DNA of 15,047 nt from Planctomycetaceae bacterium (GTDB lineage: Bacteria > Planctomycetota > Planctomycetia > Planctomycetales > Planctomycetaceae). A program made the position numbers and the translations under genes. A model generated the notes under the pieces. The model did not search any database. It saw only the letters and a program-made list of their open reading frames with translations, and had not been told where the DNA came from. This document shows positions 6,380 to 13,184 of the stretch, piece by piece. The stretch spans positions 5,175 through 20,221 of the forward strand of contig DLVV01000462.1 of NCBI GenBank assembly GCA_003445035.1, read 5' to 3'. Position 1 is the stretch's first letter. Every line of letters begins with the position of its first letter.

Positions 6380-7942
6380 CTATCGCTCGTAGCGGAGCGA
6401 TCGGCCGGGCATCGGCCCATCGAATTCGACCGGCTGGCCGGTTTCGAGGATCACCTCGCCATTGACGACGACCAGGTCGATGCCATCGGCTGTCTGGTGC
6501 GGGTTCTCGTAGGTGGCCCGATCGGCCACGGTGTCGGCGTCGAAGACGACCAGGTCGGCGAGTCCACCTTCGACGACCCGTCCACGGTCTTTCAGACCGT
6601 AGACGTCGGCCGATTTGGACGTGAGCTTGGCGACGGCCTCTTCGAGTGAGAACAGTTTCCGGTCACGGACGCACGAACCGATGATCCGTGGTGCTGTGCC
6701 GTAGACTCTCGGATGCACGATGCCTCCGTCGTGGTAGATTCCGTCGGAGCCGATCACGCACCGTTCGTGTTGAAGCAGCGGTTCGATCTGCCTGTCCTCG
6801 CCCTCGTTGAAGACGATCAGTGGTGCCAATCGCTCTTCGATCAGCAGGCTGTAGAGGGCCTCTTCGACGGGCAGTCCCACCTGTTCGACGTACTGGTCGA
6901 GTGTCTGGCCCTGGAAGACGGTGTTCTCTTTGCCGGGCACCCAGGCCAGGGTCATCCGGTCGAGGTTCAGCGGGTAGCTCTCCAGCGCCTGCCGGAAGTG
7001 GGCCCGGACGGCCGGGTCGTGCAACCGCGACATGGCTCCCAGTGGTCCATCGTCCCAGGCCTCGTAGGGCAGCAGGTAGTTGAGCATCGTCGAGCCGGGC
7101 TGGTAGGGGTAACACTCGTAGGAGAACTCGACCTCCTTGCTGACCTCGTCAAAGAGCGACAGCAGCGCTTCGACGGTCTGTTCGTCACGGCCCTTGACGT
7201 GCGAGATGTGGACGCGGCAGCCGGACCGTTTCCCGATCTCGACCGCCTCGCGGATCCCGTCGAGGATCCCTTTCTTGTAGCGGACATGCGTCGTGTAGAC
7301 GCCGTCGTATTCGGCGATCACCTTGCAGGCTTCGACCAGTTCGTCTGTGGTCGTGTAGCACTGAACGATGTAGTCCAGCCCGGTCGAGATGCCGACGGCT
7401 CCCTCCTGCATCCCCCGGTGGACTTCGGTCTGGATCATCTTCATCTGCAGGTCGTCGACCCACTGCTTGCCGAAACCGCAGACCAGCGAGCGGACGTTGG
7501 CGTAGGGGACCTGGCCGATGACATTCTGTGCCGCCGCGCGATCGAATTCGGCCAGGAACTCGCCGATCGATTCCCATCCGCGGTATTCCTCGAGCCGCAA
7601 CGCGTTGAGGCCACGGAGGTAAAACAGCCACTGCCGTGCCGTGTCGGGACTCACCGGAGCGTAGGAAATCCCGTCGAGCATCAGGACCTCGGTGGTGAAT
7701 CCCTGCGAGGTCTTGGGCAGAAAGTGCGGTCGCTTCAGCAGCCAGCCGTCGGAGTGGTTGTGGACATCGATGAAGCCGGGCGCGACGATCCGTCCGCTGA
7801 CATCGATCCGTCGAACGGATTCGGCTTCGGACAACTCGCCGATGGAAGTGATGCGGTCTCCGGAGAGTCCCACATCGGCGGTGTACCGGTCTCCGCCAGT
7901 GCCGTCGATGACCGTGCCGCCGTGGAGGATGAGATCGTGCAT
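6380..7942 (-). CDS. N-acyl-D-amino-acid deacylase-like amidohydrolase
   Basis: This is a 520-residue metal-dependent hydrolase of the amidohydrolase superfamily, nearest to D-aminoacylase / N-acyl-D-amino-acid deacylase (COG3653 type). Such enzymes release D-amino acids from N-acyl derivatives. The N-terminus begins the small beta domain (LILHGGTVIDGTGG). Metal-site motifs are HNH at 61-63, H219 in TTHVR, H248 in HISHVKG, and the catalytic Asp400 in IGSDG. In characterised D-aminoacylases a cysteine (in NCG after QGxTT) also binds the tight zinc. Here the matching position is Asp90 (QGFTTEVLMLDGIS), so the metal site or the substrate may differ. The C-terminus closes the beta domain (GLADLVVFDADTV, then VVVNGEVILETG). 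No signal peptide is seen, so it is probably cytoplasmic. It lies 48 nt downstream of an SDR gene on the same strand and may be cotranscribed with it. No ribosome binding site is obvious. Confidence 0.88.
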   Translation of the reverse strand: MHDLILHGGTVIDGTGGDRYTADVGLSGDRITSIGELSEAESVRRIDVSGRIVAPGFIDVHNHSDGWLLKRPHFLPKTSQGFTTEVLMLDGISYAPVSPDTARQWLFYLRGLNALRLEEYRGWESIGEFLAEFDRAAAQNVIGQVPYANVRSLVCGFGKQWVDDLQMKMIQTEVHRGMQEGAVGISTGLDYIVQCYTTTDELVEACKVIAEYDGVYTTHVRYKKGILDGIREAVEIGKRSGCRVHISHVKGRDEQTVEALLSLFDEVSKEVEFSYECYPYQPGSTMLNYLLPYEAWDDGPLGAMSRLHDPAVRAHFRQALESYPLNLDRMTLAWVPGKENTVFQGQTLDQYVEQVGLPVEEALYSLLIEERLAPLIVFNEGEDRQIEPLLQHERCVIGSDGIYHDGGIVHPRVYGTAPRIIGSCVRDRKLFSLEEAVAKLTSKSADVYGLKDRGRVVEGGLADLVVFDADTVADRATYENPHQTADGIDLVVVNGEVILETGQPVEFDGPMPGRSLRYER

Positions 7943-7990
7943 GGAACGATGGGGATCAAAGGGATGTGGACGGGTTGGTGTGTGCGGGAG

Positions 7991-8725
7991 CTACTTGTAG
8001 GACTGGGTGGTTGGAATGATGACCAGTTCGGGAACGTTGGCCCGGGCCGGCAGCCGGACGACCATCATCACCGCATCGGCACAGTCTTCCGGCTGCAGGA
8101 TTCTCGCACGGTGTTCGGCACTGACCGGCACCGGGCGGTTGTCAAGGATTGGCGTCTCGACCTCGCCGGGGTAGACGTTTGTGACGCGGATTCCCATCTC
8201 GCGGTGTTCCTCGGCCACGGTGATCCCCAGTGCCGACATGCCGAACTTCGAGGCGTTGTAGGCGACGCCACCGACGGTGCCGGCTCGCAGCCCGGCAACC
8301 GACGAGATGTTAATGATCACCCCGTCCTGCCGATCTCGCATCTCGGGCAGCACCTGGTGGATGCAGTTGTAGGCCCCGGTCAGGTTGACGGCGATCAGCT
8401 TGTCCCAGTCGGCCGGATCGAGCGTGGCGACCGCGCGGACCGGCGTGTTGATGCCGGCGCTGTTGACCAGGATGTCGATCTGTCCCAGCTCCCCCCGGGC
8501 CCAGTCGAAGAACTCCACGACTCCCTGTCGGTCGGCGACGTCGCTGGGGCGGGCGATGATCGGTACCGAACCGTCGTAGTTTCCGGTGACGTCATCGAGT
8601 CGCTCCTGTCGCCGGCCAGTGATGGCGACCCGGCAACCGGCATCGGCCAGGGCGCGGGCCACCGCGGCGCCGATGCCCGATCCGCCGCCGGTGATCACCG
8701 CGGTTCGGTTGGTCAGGTCGTTCAT
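7991..8725 (-). CDS. Short-chain dehydrogenase/reductase (COG4221-like)
   Basis: This encodes a 244-residue cytoplasmic SDR. The start at 8725 is supported by GAGG 5 nt upstream and by the usual SDR N-terminus (MNDLTNRTAVITGGGSGIG); the longer open frame to 8797 adds residues with no family counterpart. The cofactor motif GGGSGIG is at 13-19 and NSAG at 88-91. The catalytic residues are Asn114, Ser142, Tyr156 and Lys160 (YNASK). Arginines 38-39 after the second strand (TGRR) favour NADPH over NADH. The C-terminal PELVIIPTTQ is typical of the clavaldehyde-dehydrogenase / YdfG-like group acting on 3-hydroxy acids or small alcohols. The substrate is not readable here. It is followed after 48 nt by the amidohydrolase, so a two-gene catabolic unit is plausible. 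An 82-nt spacer with a hairpin separates it from the SGNH gene upstream. Confidence 0.9.
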   Translation of the reverse strand: MNDLTNRTAVITGGGSGIGAAVARALADAGCRVAITGRRQERLDDVTGNYDGSVPIIARPSDVADRQGVVEFFDWARGELGQIDILVNSAGINTPVRAVATLDPADWDKLIAVNLTGAYNCIHQVLPEMRDRQDGVIINISSVAGLRAGTVGGVAYNASKFGMSALGITVAEEHREMGIRVTNVYPGEVETPILDNRPVPVSAEHRARILQPEDCADAVMMVVRLPARANVPELVIIPTTQSYK

Positions 8726-8759
8726 GACGGCCTCGTGGTCAGGAATACGTATGGACTGG

Positions 8760-8780
8760 GAGGGTTCGGTTCTAACCCTC
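8760..8780 (-). repeat. Perfect hairpin between the SGNH operon and the SDR gene
   Basis: Perfect 7-bp arms (GAGGGTT and AACCCTC) with a 7-nt loop lie 28 nt beyond the stop codon of the SGNH gene ending at 8808. No T-run follows the stem, so it may be a factor-dependent or 3'-end structure rather than an intrinsic terminator. An 8-bp palindrome ATACGTAT (8744-8751) lies just downstream, before the SDR start. Confidence 0.4.
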
Positions 8781-8807
8781 GCGTCGGGGACCGGCAAGCC
8801 AGCCGGG

Positions 8808-9977
8808 TCAGTCGACCGGCGGCCCGAGCTCCCGAGCCACGGCTACCGCCAGTCGTTTCTGGCCCCGGGGCGTGAAGTGGCCGTCGAGTTCGAAGTAGTC
8901 CCCACCATCGGCCGCCTTGCGGAACTCGGCCACCGGGTTGATGACCCGGATCTCGAGTTCTTCGCAGATGCCGGTCACCACGTTCTGGCAGACTGTCGTC
9001 GTCAACAGCGATGCCGGGACGTCGTAACCGACCGCTCGCATTCCCCTGGCTGCGGCTTCCGAAACGTACGGCCCGTCGGGAATGATCACGAGCACCAACT
9101 CGGCACCGGACTTCCGGCAGCGGGCCGCCCAGTCACGCACCGACTGCCGGAATAGGGACTCCGCTTCGCCCTGCCACGTGTCCGCTTCTTCGACCGGTTC
9201 GACGAACCGCCCCGGGTTGGTCATGGCCGTGTGGACCAGCGACGGGTTGAGTCGTCCCGCCTCGAAGGCGGCGCGGACTCCGGGTGACAATTGCTGGTAC
9301 CGCTGACGCTGCTCGGGTGTCAGTGTTGATCTCAGGTAAGCCTGTGATTTCCGGAAGATACTGCGGTAGGACTCCATCGTCGTGGGAACCGGTCTCAGCC
9401 AGCCGCTCAGCGTGGGAAAGATCGTCTTTCGAGCTCTCGCAGACCATTCGACTTCCACCGGCTCCTGTTCGACCAGCTGGATCAGGTCGTCGCCCTGAAG
9501 CGTGCCGACCAGCACGATGTCGGGGCTGAAATGATCCAGCGCCGAGGTGATCATGTTCGAGTAGTCTCTGGGCGAAGCTCCGGGAAACCCGAAGTTGATC
9601 ACCTCCGTCGGATTGTTCGACAGGCTCTCGAGCACCTTCGGCCACGACTGTTCGCCTTGCACGCCCCAGCCGAAGGTGAACGAATCGCCGATCGCCACGA
9701 TCCGGGTCTTTCCCTCCGATGCCGTTGCCGGGAACTCGCGGTCACGGAGTCCCTGGCCGGAGATCTTGACCTGGACATCGAATTCTTCGCTCTCGTGTCG
9801 CACCTGGCTTCCCGAGGGGAACAGCAGGTGTCGTGGAGGAGCGGACAGGATCCAGCCGGCCAGGTGGTCGAGTCCCGACAGGGCCAACGGAATTCCGACC
9901 AGGCAGATCATCACGAACAACCCGCGGCGTCCCGACCGGCGTGGCCGGGACTCGGTGGTTGGGACCGGCTCGTTCAT
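8808..9977 (-). CDS. Membrane-anchored SGNH/GDSL-fold protein (389 aa)
   Basis: This encodes a 389-residue protein with a basic N-terminus, one membrane segment at about residues 19-36, and an SGNH-hydrolase-like domain facing the periplasm. Block I is GDSF (97-100) with Ser99 as the expected nucleophile. A block II glycine is plausible in FPGAS (131-135). The C-terminal block is LDGHF with Asp365 and His367. At block III, where SGNH enzymes usually have Asn in GND, the sequence reads QGDD (161-164), so the oxyanion-hole Asn appears to be Asp. The family includes esterases and polysaccharide O-acetyl-handling proteins such as AlgJ/AlgX. Its ATG overlaps the stop of the upstream SGNH gene (ATGA), which implies translational coupling. 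Together with manC upstream, this suggests acyl modification of an exported polysaccharide; that role is inferred. Confidence 0.85.
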   Translation of the reverse strand: MNEPVPTTESRPRRSGRRGLFVMICLVGIPLALSGLDHLAGWILSAPPRHLLFPSGSQVRHESEEFDVQVKISGQGLRDREFPATASEGKTRIVAIGDSFTFGWGVQGEQSWPKVLESLSNNPTEVINFGFPGASPRDYSNMITSALDHFSPDIVLVGTLQGDDLIQLVEQEPVEVEWSARARKTIFPTLSGWLRPVPTTMESYRSIFRKSQAYLRSTLTPEQRQRYQQLSPGVRAAFEAGRLNPSLVHTAMTNPGRFVEPVEEADTWQGEAESLFRQSVRDWAARCRKSGAELVLVIIPDGPYVSEAAARGMRAVGYDVPASLLTTTVCQNVVTGICEELEIRVINPVAEFRKAADGGDYFELDGHFTPRGQKRLAVAVARELGPPVD

Positions 9978-11476
9978 GGCGTGCGGTTCTCCACGACGGC
10001 CTGTCGCAGCAGCGGAACCAGGGCTTCAGCGATCAACTGGTGTCCCAGTGGCGTCGGATGGCAGTCGTCGTGAATCAGGTCGACATTGTAGTGCCGCTCT
10101 CGTCTCGCTCCGTACTGTTGGAACAACTCCTGCACGTCGACCATCGGCACCATGTTCTGCCGGGCCAATTCGCGGATGATCCGGTTGGTGCTCAGCCGCG
10201 AGCCCAGGTTGCCCACCATCCGCTCGCGACTCTCCGCGTAAGCCCGTTCCGCTTCCTGGTGCCGCTCGAGTCCCTCCAGGCACTGCGCCTTCAGGTAGTG
10301 CAGCACGGCGGGGTGCGGATCCAGTGCCAGGGCGGTGGTGGCGGTTTCGAGACCGGCTGCGAACTGTCTTTCCGAGACCGAACGCGACGCACTCTGGATG
10401 GCCGCGGTGACCGCCTGGCGGTGTTCGGGAACGAACGAGTGCGGTTGACGGTGTTTCCAGGCCGGCGAGAGACGGGGGTTAAAGGGAATCGTCAACAGGA
10501 CGATCGGCACCTGGGCGTCTCGGGCCACGGTGATCATCTGCCCGAGGTTGGCTCGGAAGGTGTCGAGGTAGTTCCGGCGGGCGACCAGCCACTCGGACGG
10601 ATCGTACTGTCGGGGTGAAAGCGGCATCGCCACGGCATAGCCCGACCCGGTCAACTCGTGGTGCGATTCGAACTGGTCCCGTGTTCCTGACCGGCGGGCC
10701 TCGTCCTGCCGGGCCTGGCGGCTGGAGATCATCCATTTCACCAGGCCGTATTCGATGGCGGCCAGGGCCCGGCTGTGAGCCAGTGTTTTGAGGATGGTGA
10801 TGCTGGTCTGGCCGAGTTCTTCGGGGGGGGGTGTTCCGTCCGACGGGCCCCGTTCGGATCCGTGTTGCGAAACCGGTTGCCAATGGAACCACTCGTTGTT
10901 GCCGACCATCAGCACGATCGCCGACGGCCGGTAGAAACGCACAGCCTGGTCGACCAGGGGGGCCAGTTCTCCGCTGGTCCATCCGACCTGGGCGGTGTTG
11001 AGGATCTGCAGGCGGTCGTCGGTGAGCTGCCGGTCGAGCATGCCCGAGAAGGTGTCGGCGTAACGGTAAGGGAATCCGAATGCCGCCGAACCCCCGATGA
11101 TGAACACGCGATGTTCGTCATCTCGAACCACGTCCGCAGGAACGACGTTGCGTGTGCCGATCCATGGTCCCGCTCCGGAAATCTCGACCCCGCCGATCCG
11201 GTACGGTTCGGCTGCTCCGGGCCCGTCAGTGGGATCTCGGAGGACCAGTTCGCGGTTGTTGGAGGTGTCGGAGAGTGCGGGTATCGGTTGCGTGTCCAGC
11301 CGCATCATCACCAGTGCAGACAGCAGCCGCTGGCGGTGGTTGAAAATGTAGTCATCCAGCCAACCGGCGGCTTCGAGTCCCAGGATCAGGACGACCAGGA
11401 ACAGCAATCGCCGTTTCAGGGAGCCACGTCGCCGCGGAGCGGTTCCGGCGGATCGGGGTGCACCGGGCTCAGCCAT
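9974..11476 (-). CDS. Membrane-anchored SGNH-fold protein with TPR-like insert (500 aa)
   Basis: This is a 500-residue protein with a basic N-terminus and a membrane segment at about residues 23-40, followed by a periplasmic SGNH-like domain. Block I is GGSAAFG (128-134) with Ser130 as the likely nucleophile, the Asp of the usual GDS being Gly. Block III is GNNEW (192-196). The last block is HDDCHPTPLGH with Asp471 and His473. Residues about 365-418 form an alanine-rich helical hairpin region resembling a tetratricopeptide repeat (LKAQCLEGLERHQEAERAY). This combination is familiar in large SGNH proteins of planctomycetes and myxobacteria. The gene starts inside the end of ruvX (8-nt overlap, ATGGCTGA) and ends in an ATGA overlap with the second SGNH gene, so the two SGNH proteins are probably made together and may act as partners on a surface polysaccharide. 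Substrate unknown. Confidence 0.85.
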   Translation of the reverse strand: MAEPGAPRSAGTAPRRRGSLKRRLLFLVVLILGLEAAGWLDDYIFNHRQRLLSALVMMRLDTQPIPALSDTSNNRELVLRDPTDGPGAAEPYRIGGVEISGAGPWIGTRNVVPADVVRDDEHRVFIIGGSAAFGFPYRYADTFSGMLDRQLTDDRLQILNTAQVGWTSGELAPLVDQAVRFYRPSAIVLMVGNNEWFHWQPVSQHGSERGPSDGTPPPEELGQTSITILKTLAHSRALAAIEYGLVKWMISSRQARQDEARRSGTRDQFESHHELTGSGYAVAMPLSPRQYDPSEWLVARRNYLDTFRANLGQMITVARDAQVPIVLLTIPFNPRLSPAWKHRQPHSFVPEHRQAVTAAIQSASRSVSERQFAAGLETATTALALDPHPAVLHYLKAQCLEGLERHQEAERAYAESRERMVGNLGSRLSTNRIIRELARQNMVPMVDVQELFQQYGARRERHYNVDLIHDDCHPTPLGHQLIAEALVPLLRQAVVENRTP

Positions 11477-11924
11477 GGTCCAGGTACCCCTGCAGAATTA
11501 TCTGGGCGGCGATCATGTCGCGGCGGGCCTTCCGCTTCTTGCGGGTCATGTCGACGCTCAGCAGCAGGTCCTCGGCCTGGCGAGAGGTGTAGCGTTCGTC
11601 CCAGAAGGTCACCGGCTTGCCGGTCGATTTGCGGATCCACGCACCGAAGGTCTCGGCCTCTCGAGACAACTCACTGATGGTGCCGTCGGCGTGCAGCGGC
11701 AACCCGACGACCAGGGCGACCACCTGTTGATCGGTGATCAGTTGTTCAAGATGGCGGACATCCTGGTCGTCGTCACCGGTCGGTTCCCACGTCTCCAGCG
11801 GCACCGCCAGGTTCCGTTCGGGAGTCGACACCGCCACGCCGACCCGTACGCGTCCGTAGTCCAGGCCGAGCAGCGATCCCTCCTCGGGGATCTCGTCACG
11901 GATCGGTTCAGAGGCAGTCGCCAC
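11469..11924 (-). CDS. ruvX: RuvX/YqgF family putative pre-16S rRNA nuclease
   Basis: This encodes a 151-residue RuvX/YqgF protein with an RNase H-like fold; the family was proposed as a Holliday junction resolvase and is now mostly linked to processing of the 16S rRNA 5' end. Motifs are LGLDYGRVRVGVAVS (19-33, acidic Asp22), VVGLPLHADGT (72-82), WDERYTS (108-114) and DMIAAQIILQGYL (136-148, Asp136). Length is normal for the family. The start is set at the GTG at 11924, which has AGGAGG 6 nt upstream; the longer frame would begin with a TTG at 11939 that lies inside that ribosome binding site. The gene overlaps the end of manC by 17 nt and the start of the SGNH gene by 8 nt. Its position within a glycan-type operon looks like a housekeeping gene caught in a compact transcript, not a shared pathway. 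Confidence 0.92.
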   Translation of the reverse strand: MATASEPIRDEIPEEGSLLGLDYGRVRVGVAVSTPERNLAVPLETWEPTGDDDQDVRHLEQLITDQQVVALVVGLPLHADGTISELSREAETFGAWIRKSTGKPVTFWDERYTSRQAEDLLLSVDMTRKKRKARRDMIAAQIILQGYLDHG

Positions 11925-12981
11925 GGCCTTCCTCCTCAAGCCGCTCGACCAGACGCCTCAACCCCTCCTCGTCATCCCGTCGGGCCACCAGGGTGGCGTC
12001 GGCGGTGTGGACGATCACCAGGCCTTCGACTCCGACGGTCGCCACCAGGTGGTCGCCGTCGCTGCGAACGATGCAGTCGCTGGAGTCGACCACCGTGACG
12101 CGGCCCCACAGCGTGTTGCCGTCCGGGTCGTTTTCGGAAAGCTGCGAGAGAGCATGCCAGCTGCCGACGTCGTGCCAGTCGAAGGGTGCCTCGATCAGGC
12201 AGGTGTCGTCGGAGTGTTCCAGCACCGCGTGGTCGATCGAAATCGGCGAAATCGAGTCGTAGGCGGATTCCAGGACCCGGCGGTAATCGTCAGTGCCGAC
12301 GGCCGCGCCGACCTGTTCGAGTCCGACGGCGAGTTCGGGTTGGTGTTCGGCCAGGGCCTCGAGAATCCGGTCGGCCCGCCAGGTGAAGATGCCGCAGTTC
12401 CAGTAGGTCTCGCCGGTGGCGATGTAGTTCTCGGCGGTCGCCCTGTCCGGTTTTTCATGGAACGCCGCCACGTGATGACCCTGGTGGTCACCGCCCAGGG
12501 GGTCGCCCCTCCGGATGTAGCCGTAACCGGTGGCGGGGTGGGTGGGGGGGACGCCGAAAAGCACCAGTCGCCGGGAGTCTTCGGAGACCAGTTCGGCGGC
12601 GCGGCCGACGGCGCCACGAAATGTTTCGTGTGGACCGATCACGTGGTCGGCCGGCATGACCAGCATCACCGCGTCGGGGTCGGTGGCCAACAGGTGACGC
12701 GCGGCCAGGCCCACGCAGGGGGCGGTGTTGCGGCCGCGCGGTTCTTCCAGAACCTGCTCCGGAGTCACGGTGGGCAATTGCTGGCGAGTCGCTTCAGCCT
12801 GGAGGGTGTTGGTGACGATCCAGGTCCGATCTGCGGGGACGAGGCCCTCGAGCCTGTCGAAGGCCTGCTGGAGCAGGCTGGTCTCGCCAGCCAGCGGCTG
12901 GAGTTGTTTCGGCCGGTCACGTCGGCTCTGTGGCCAGAACCGCGTGCCGCTGCCTCCGGACATGACCACCGCGTGGAGCAT
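11908..12981 (-). CDS. manC: Mannose-1-phosphate guanylyltransferase
   Basis: This enzyme makes GDP-mannose from mannose 1-phosphate and GTP in the cytoplasm, feeding mannose, and often fucose or rhamnose, into glycans. The 357-residue length is the single-domain form; the C-terminal phosphomannose isomerase cupin of the bifunctional enzymes is absent. Visible motifs are the pyrophosphorylase signature GGSGTRFWPQSRRDRPKQ (9-26), EPRGRNTAP (80-88), PADHVI (110-115), GYGYI (152-156), FHEKP (174-178), WNCGIF (194-199), SIDHAVLE (248-255) and DVGSW (271-275). A modest AGGTG lies 4 nt before the ATG. It is the first gene of a run with ruvX and two SGNH genes, all overlapping. The gene runs divergently from the secreted 589-residue protein gene. 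The symbol could equally be written manC1 or algA-like; the activity assignment is firm by motif. Confidence 0.93.
   Translation of the reverse strand: MLHAVVMSGGSGTRFWPQSRRDRPKQLQPLAGETSLLQQAFDRLEGLVPADRTWIVTNTLQAEATRQQLPTVTPEQVLEEPRGRNTAPCVGLAARHLLATDPDAVMLVMPADHVIGPHETFRGAVGRAAELVSEDSRRLVLFGVPPTHPATGYGYIRRGDPLGGDHQGHHVAAFHEKPDRATAENYIATGETYWNCGIFTWRADRILEALAEHQPELAVGLEQVGAAVGTDDYRRVLESAYDSISPISIDHAVLEHSDDTCLIEAPFDWHDVGSWHALSQLSENDPDGNTLWGRVTVVDSSDCIVRSDGDHLVATVGVEGLVIVHTADATLVARRDDEEGLRRLVERLEEEGRGDCL
11931..11936 (-). promoter_or_regulatory. Ribosome binding site deciding the ruvX start
   Basis: AGGAGG on the minus strand lies 6 nt before GTG at 11924, within the last codons of manC. It favours GTG 11924 over the TTG at 11939. 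Confidence 0.75.
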
Positions 12982-13012
12982 CGATCACCTGGGTCGCTGG
13001 GGGACGAATTCG

Positions 13013-13041
13013 AGCATAGACACTGCGACCGACGGGGTCGA
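13013..13041 (-). promoter_or_regulatory. Candidate promoter of the manC operon
   Basis: On the minus strand TCGACC (13041-13036) is followed after 17 nt by TATGCT (13018-13013), each matching the sigma70 consensus at four of six positions. The start of transcription would be about 25 nt before the manC ATG. It lies in the 203-nt divergent spacer 12982-13184, which holds no gene that I can see. Evidence is consensus only. Confidence 0.25.
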
Positions 13042-13086
13042 GGTGATCCGTATGTGCCGGCCGTGCGGCCGTGAGCGGACTTGACC

Positions 13087-13116
13087 TTGATCGTTAGCCA
13101 ACCCACGTCCTACAAA
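13087..13116 (+). promoter_or_regulatory. Candidate promoter of the 589-aa secreted protein gene
   Basis: TTGATC (13087-13092) and TACAAA (13111-13116) are spaced by 18 nt, each matching the sigma70 consensus at four of six positions, and give a leader of about 60 nt before the ATG at 13185. Consensus matching only. Confidence 0.25.
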
Positions 13117-13171
13117 CCTGCCACTCGACCATGCCGGGGCGAAGAGCCACGTTCCGCTTAGCAAGATCAGC

Positions 13172-13176
13172 AGGAG
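13172..13176 (+). promoter_or_regulatory. Ribosome binding site of the 589-aa secreted protein gene
   Basis: AGGAG lies 8 nt before ATG 13185. It supports this start against the ATG at 13131, which would place 18 extra residues ahead of the signal peptide. Confidence 0.7.
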
Positions 13177-13184
13177 CAACAAGG

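Noticed and set aside
6713..8875. A 720-codon open frame on the plus strand opposite the amidohydrolase and second SDR
   Set aside because: It is antisense to two genes with complete catalytic motifs, spans their intergenic spacer, and its product is a low-complexity mix rich in Val, Gly, Asp and Arg, typical of the mirror frame of GC-rich genes.
13059..13070. Possible hairpin GGCC-GTGC-GGCC in the manC divergent spacer
   Set aside because: Four-base arms of G and C arise easily by chance in this composition, and no T-run or conserved context supports a function.
12007..13074. A 355-codon open frame on the plus strand opposite manC
   Set aside because: It is the antisense shadow of a gene with every guanylyltransferase motif; the product is Gly/Val/Asp-rich with no domain.
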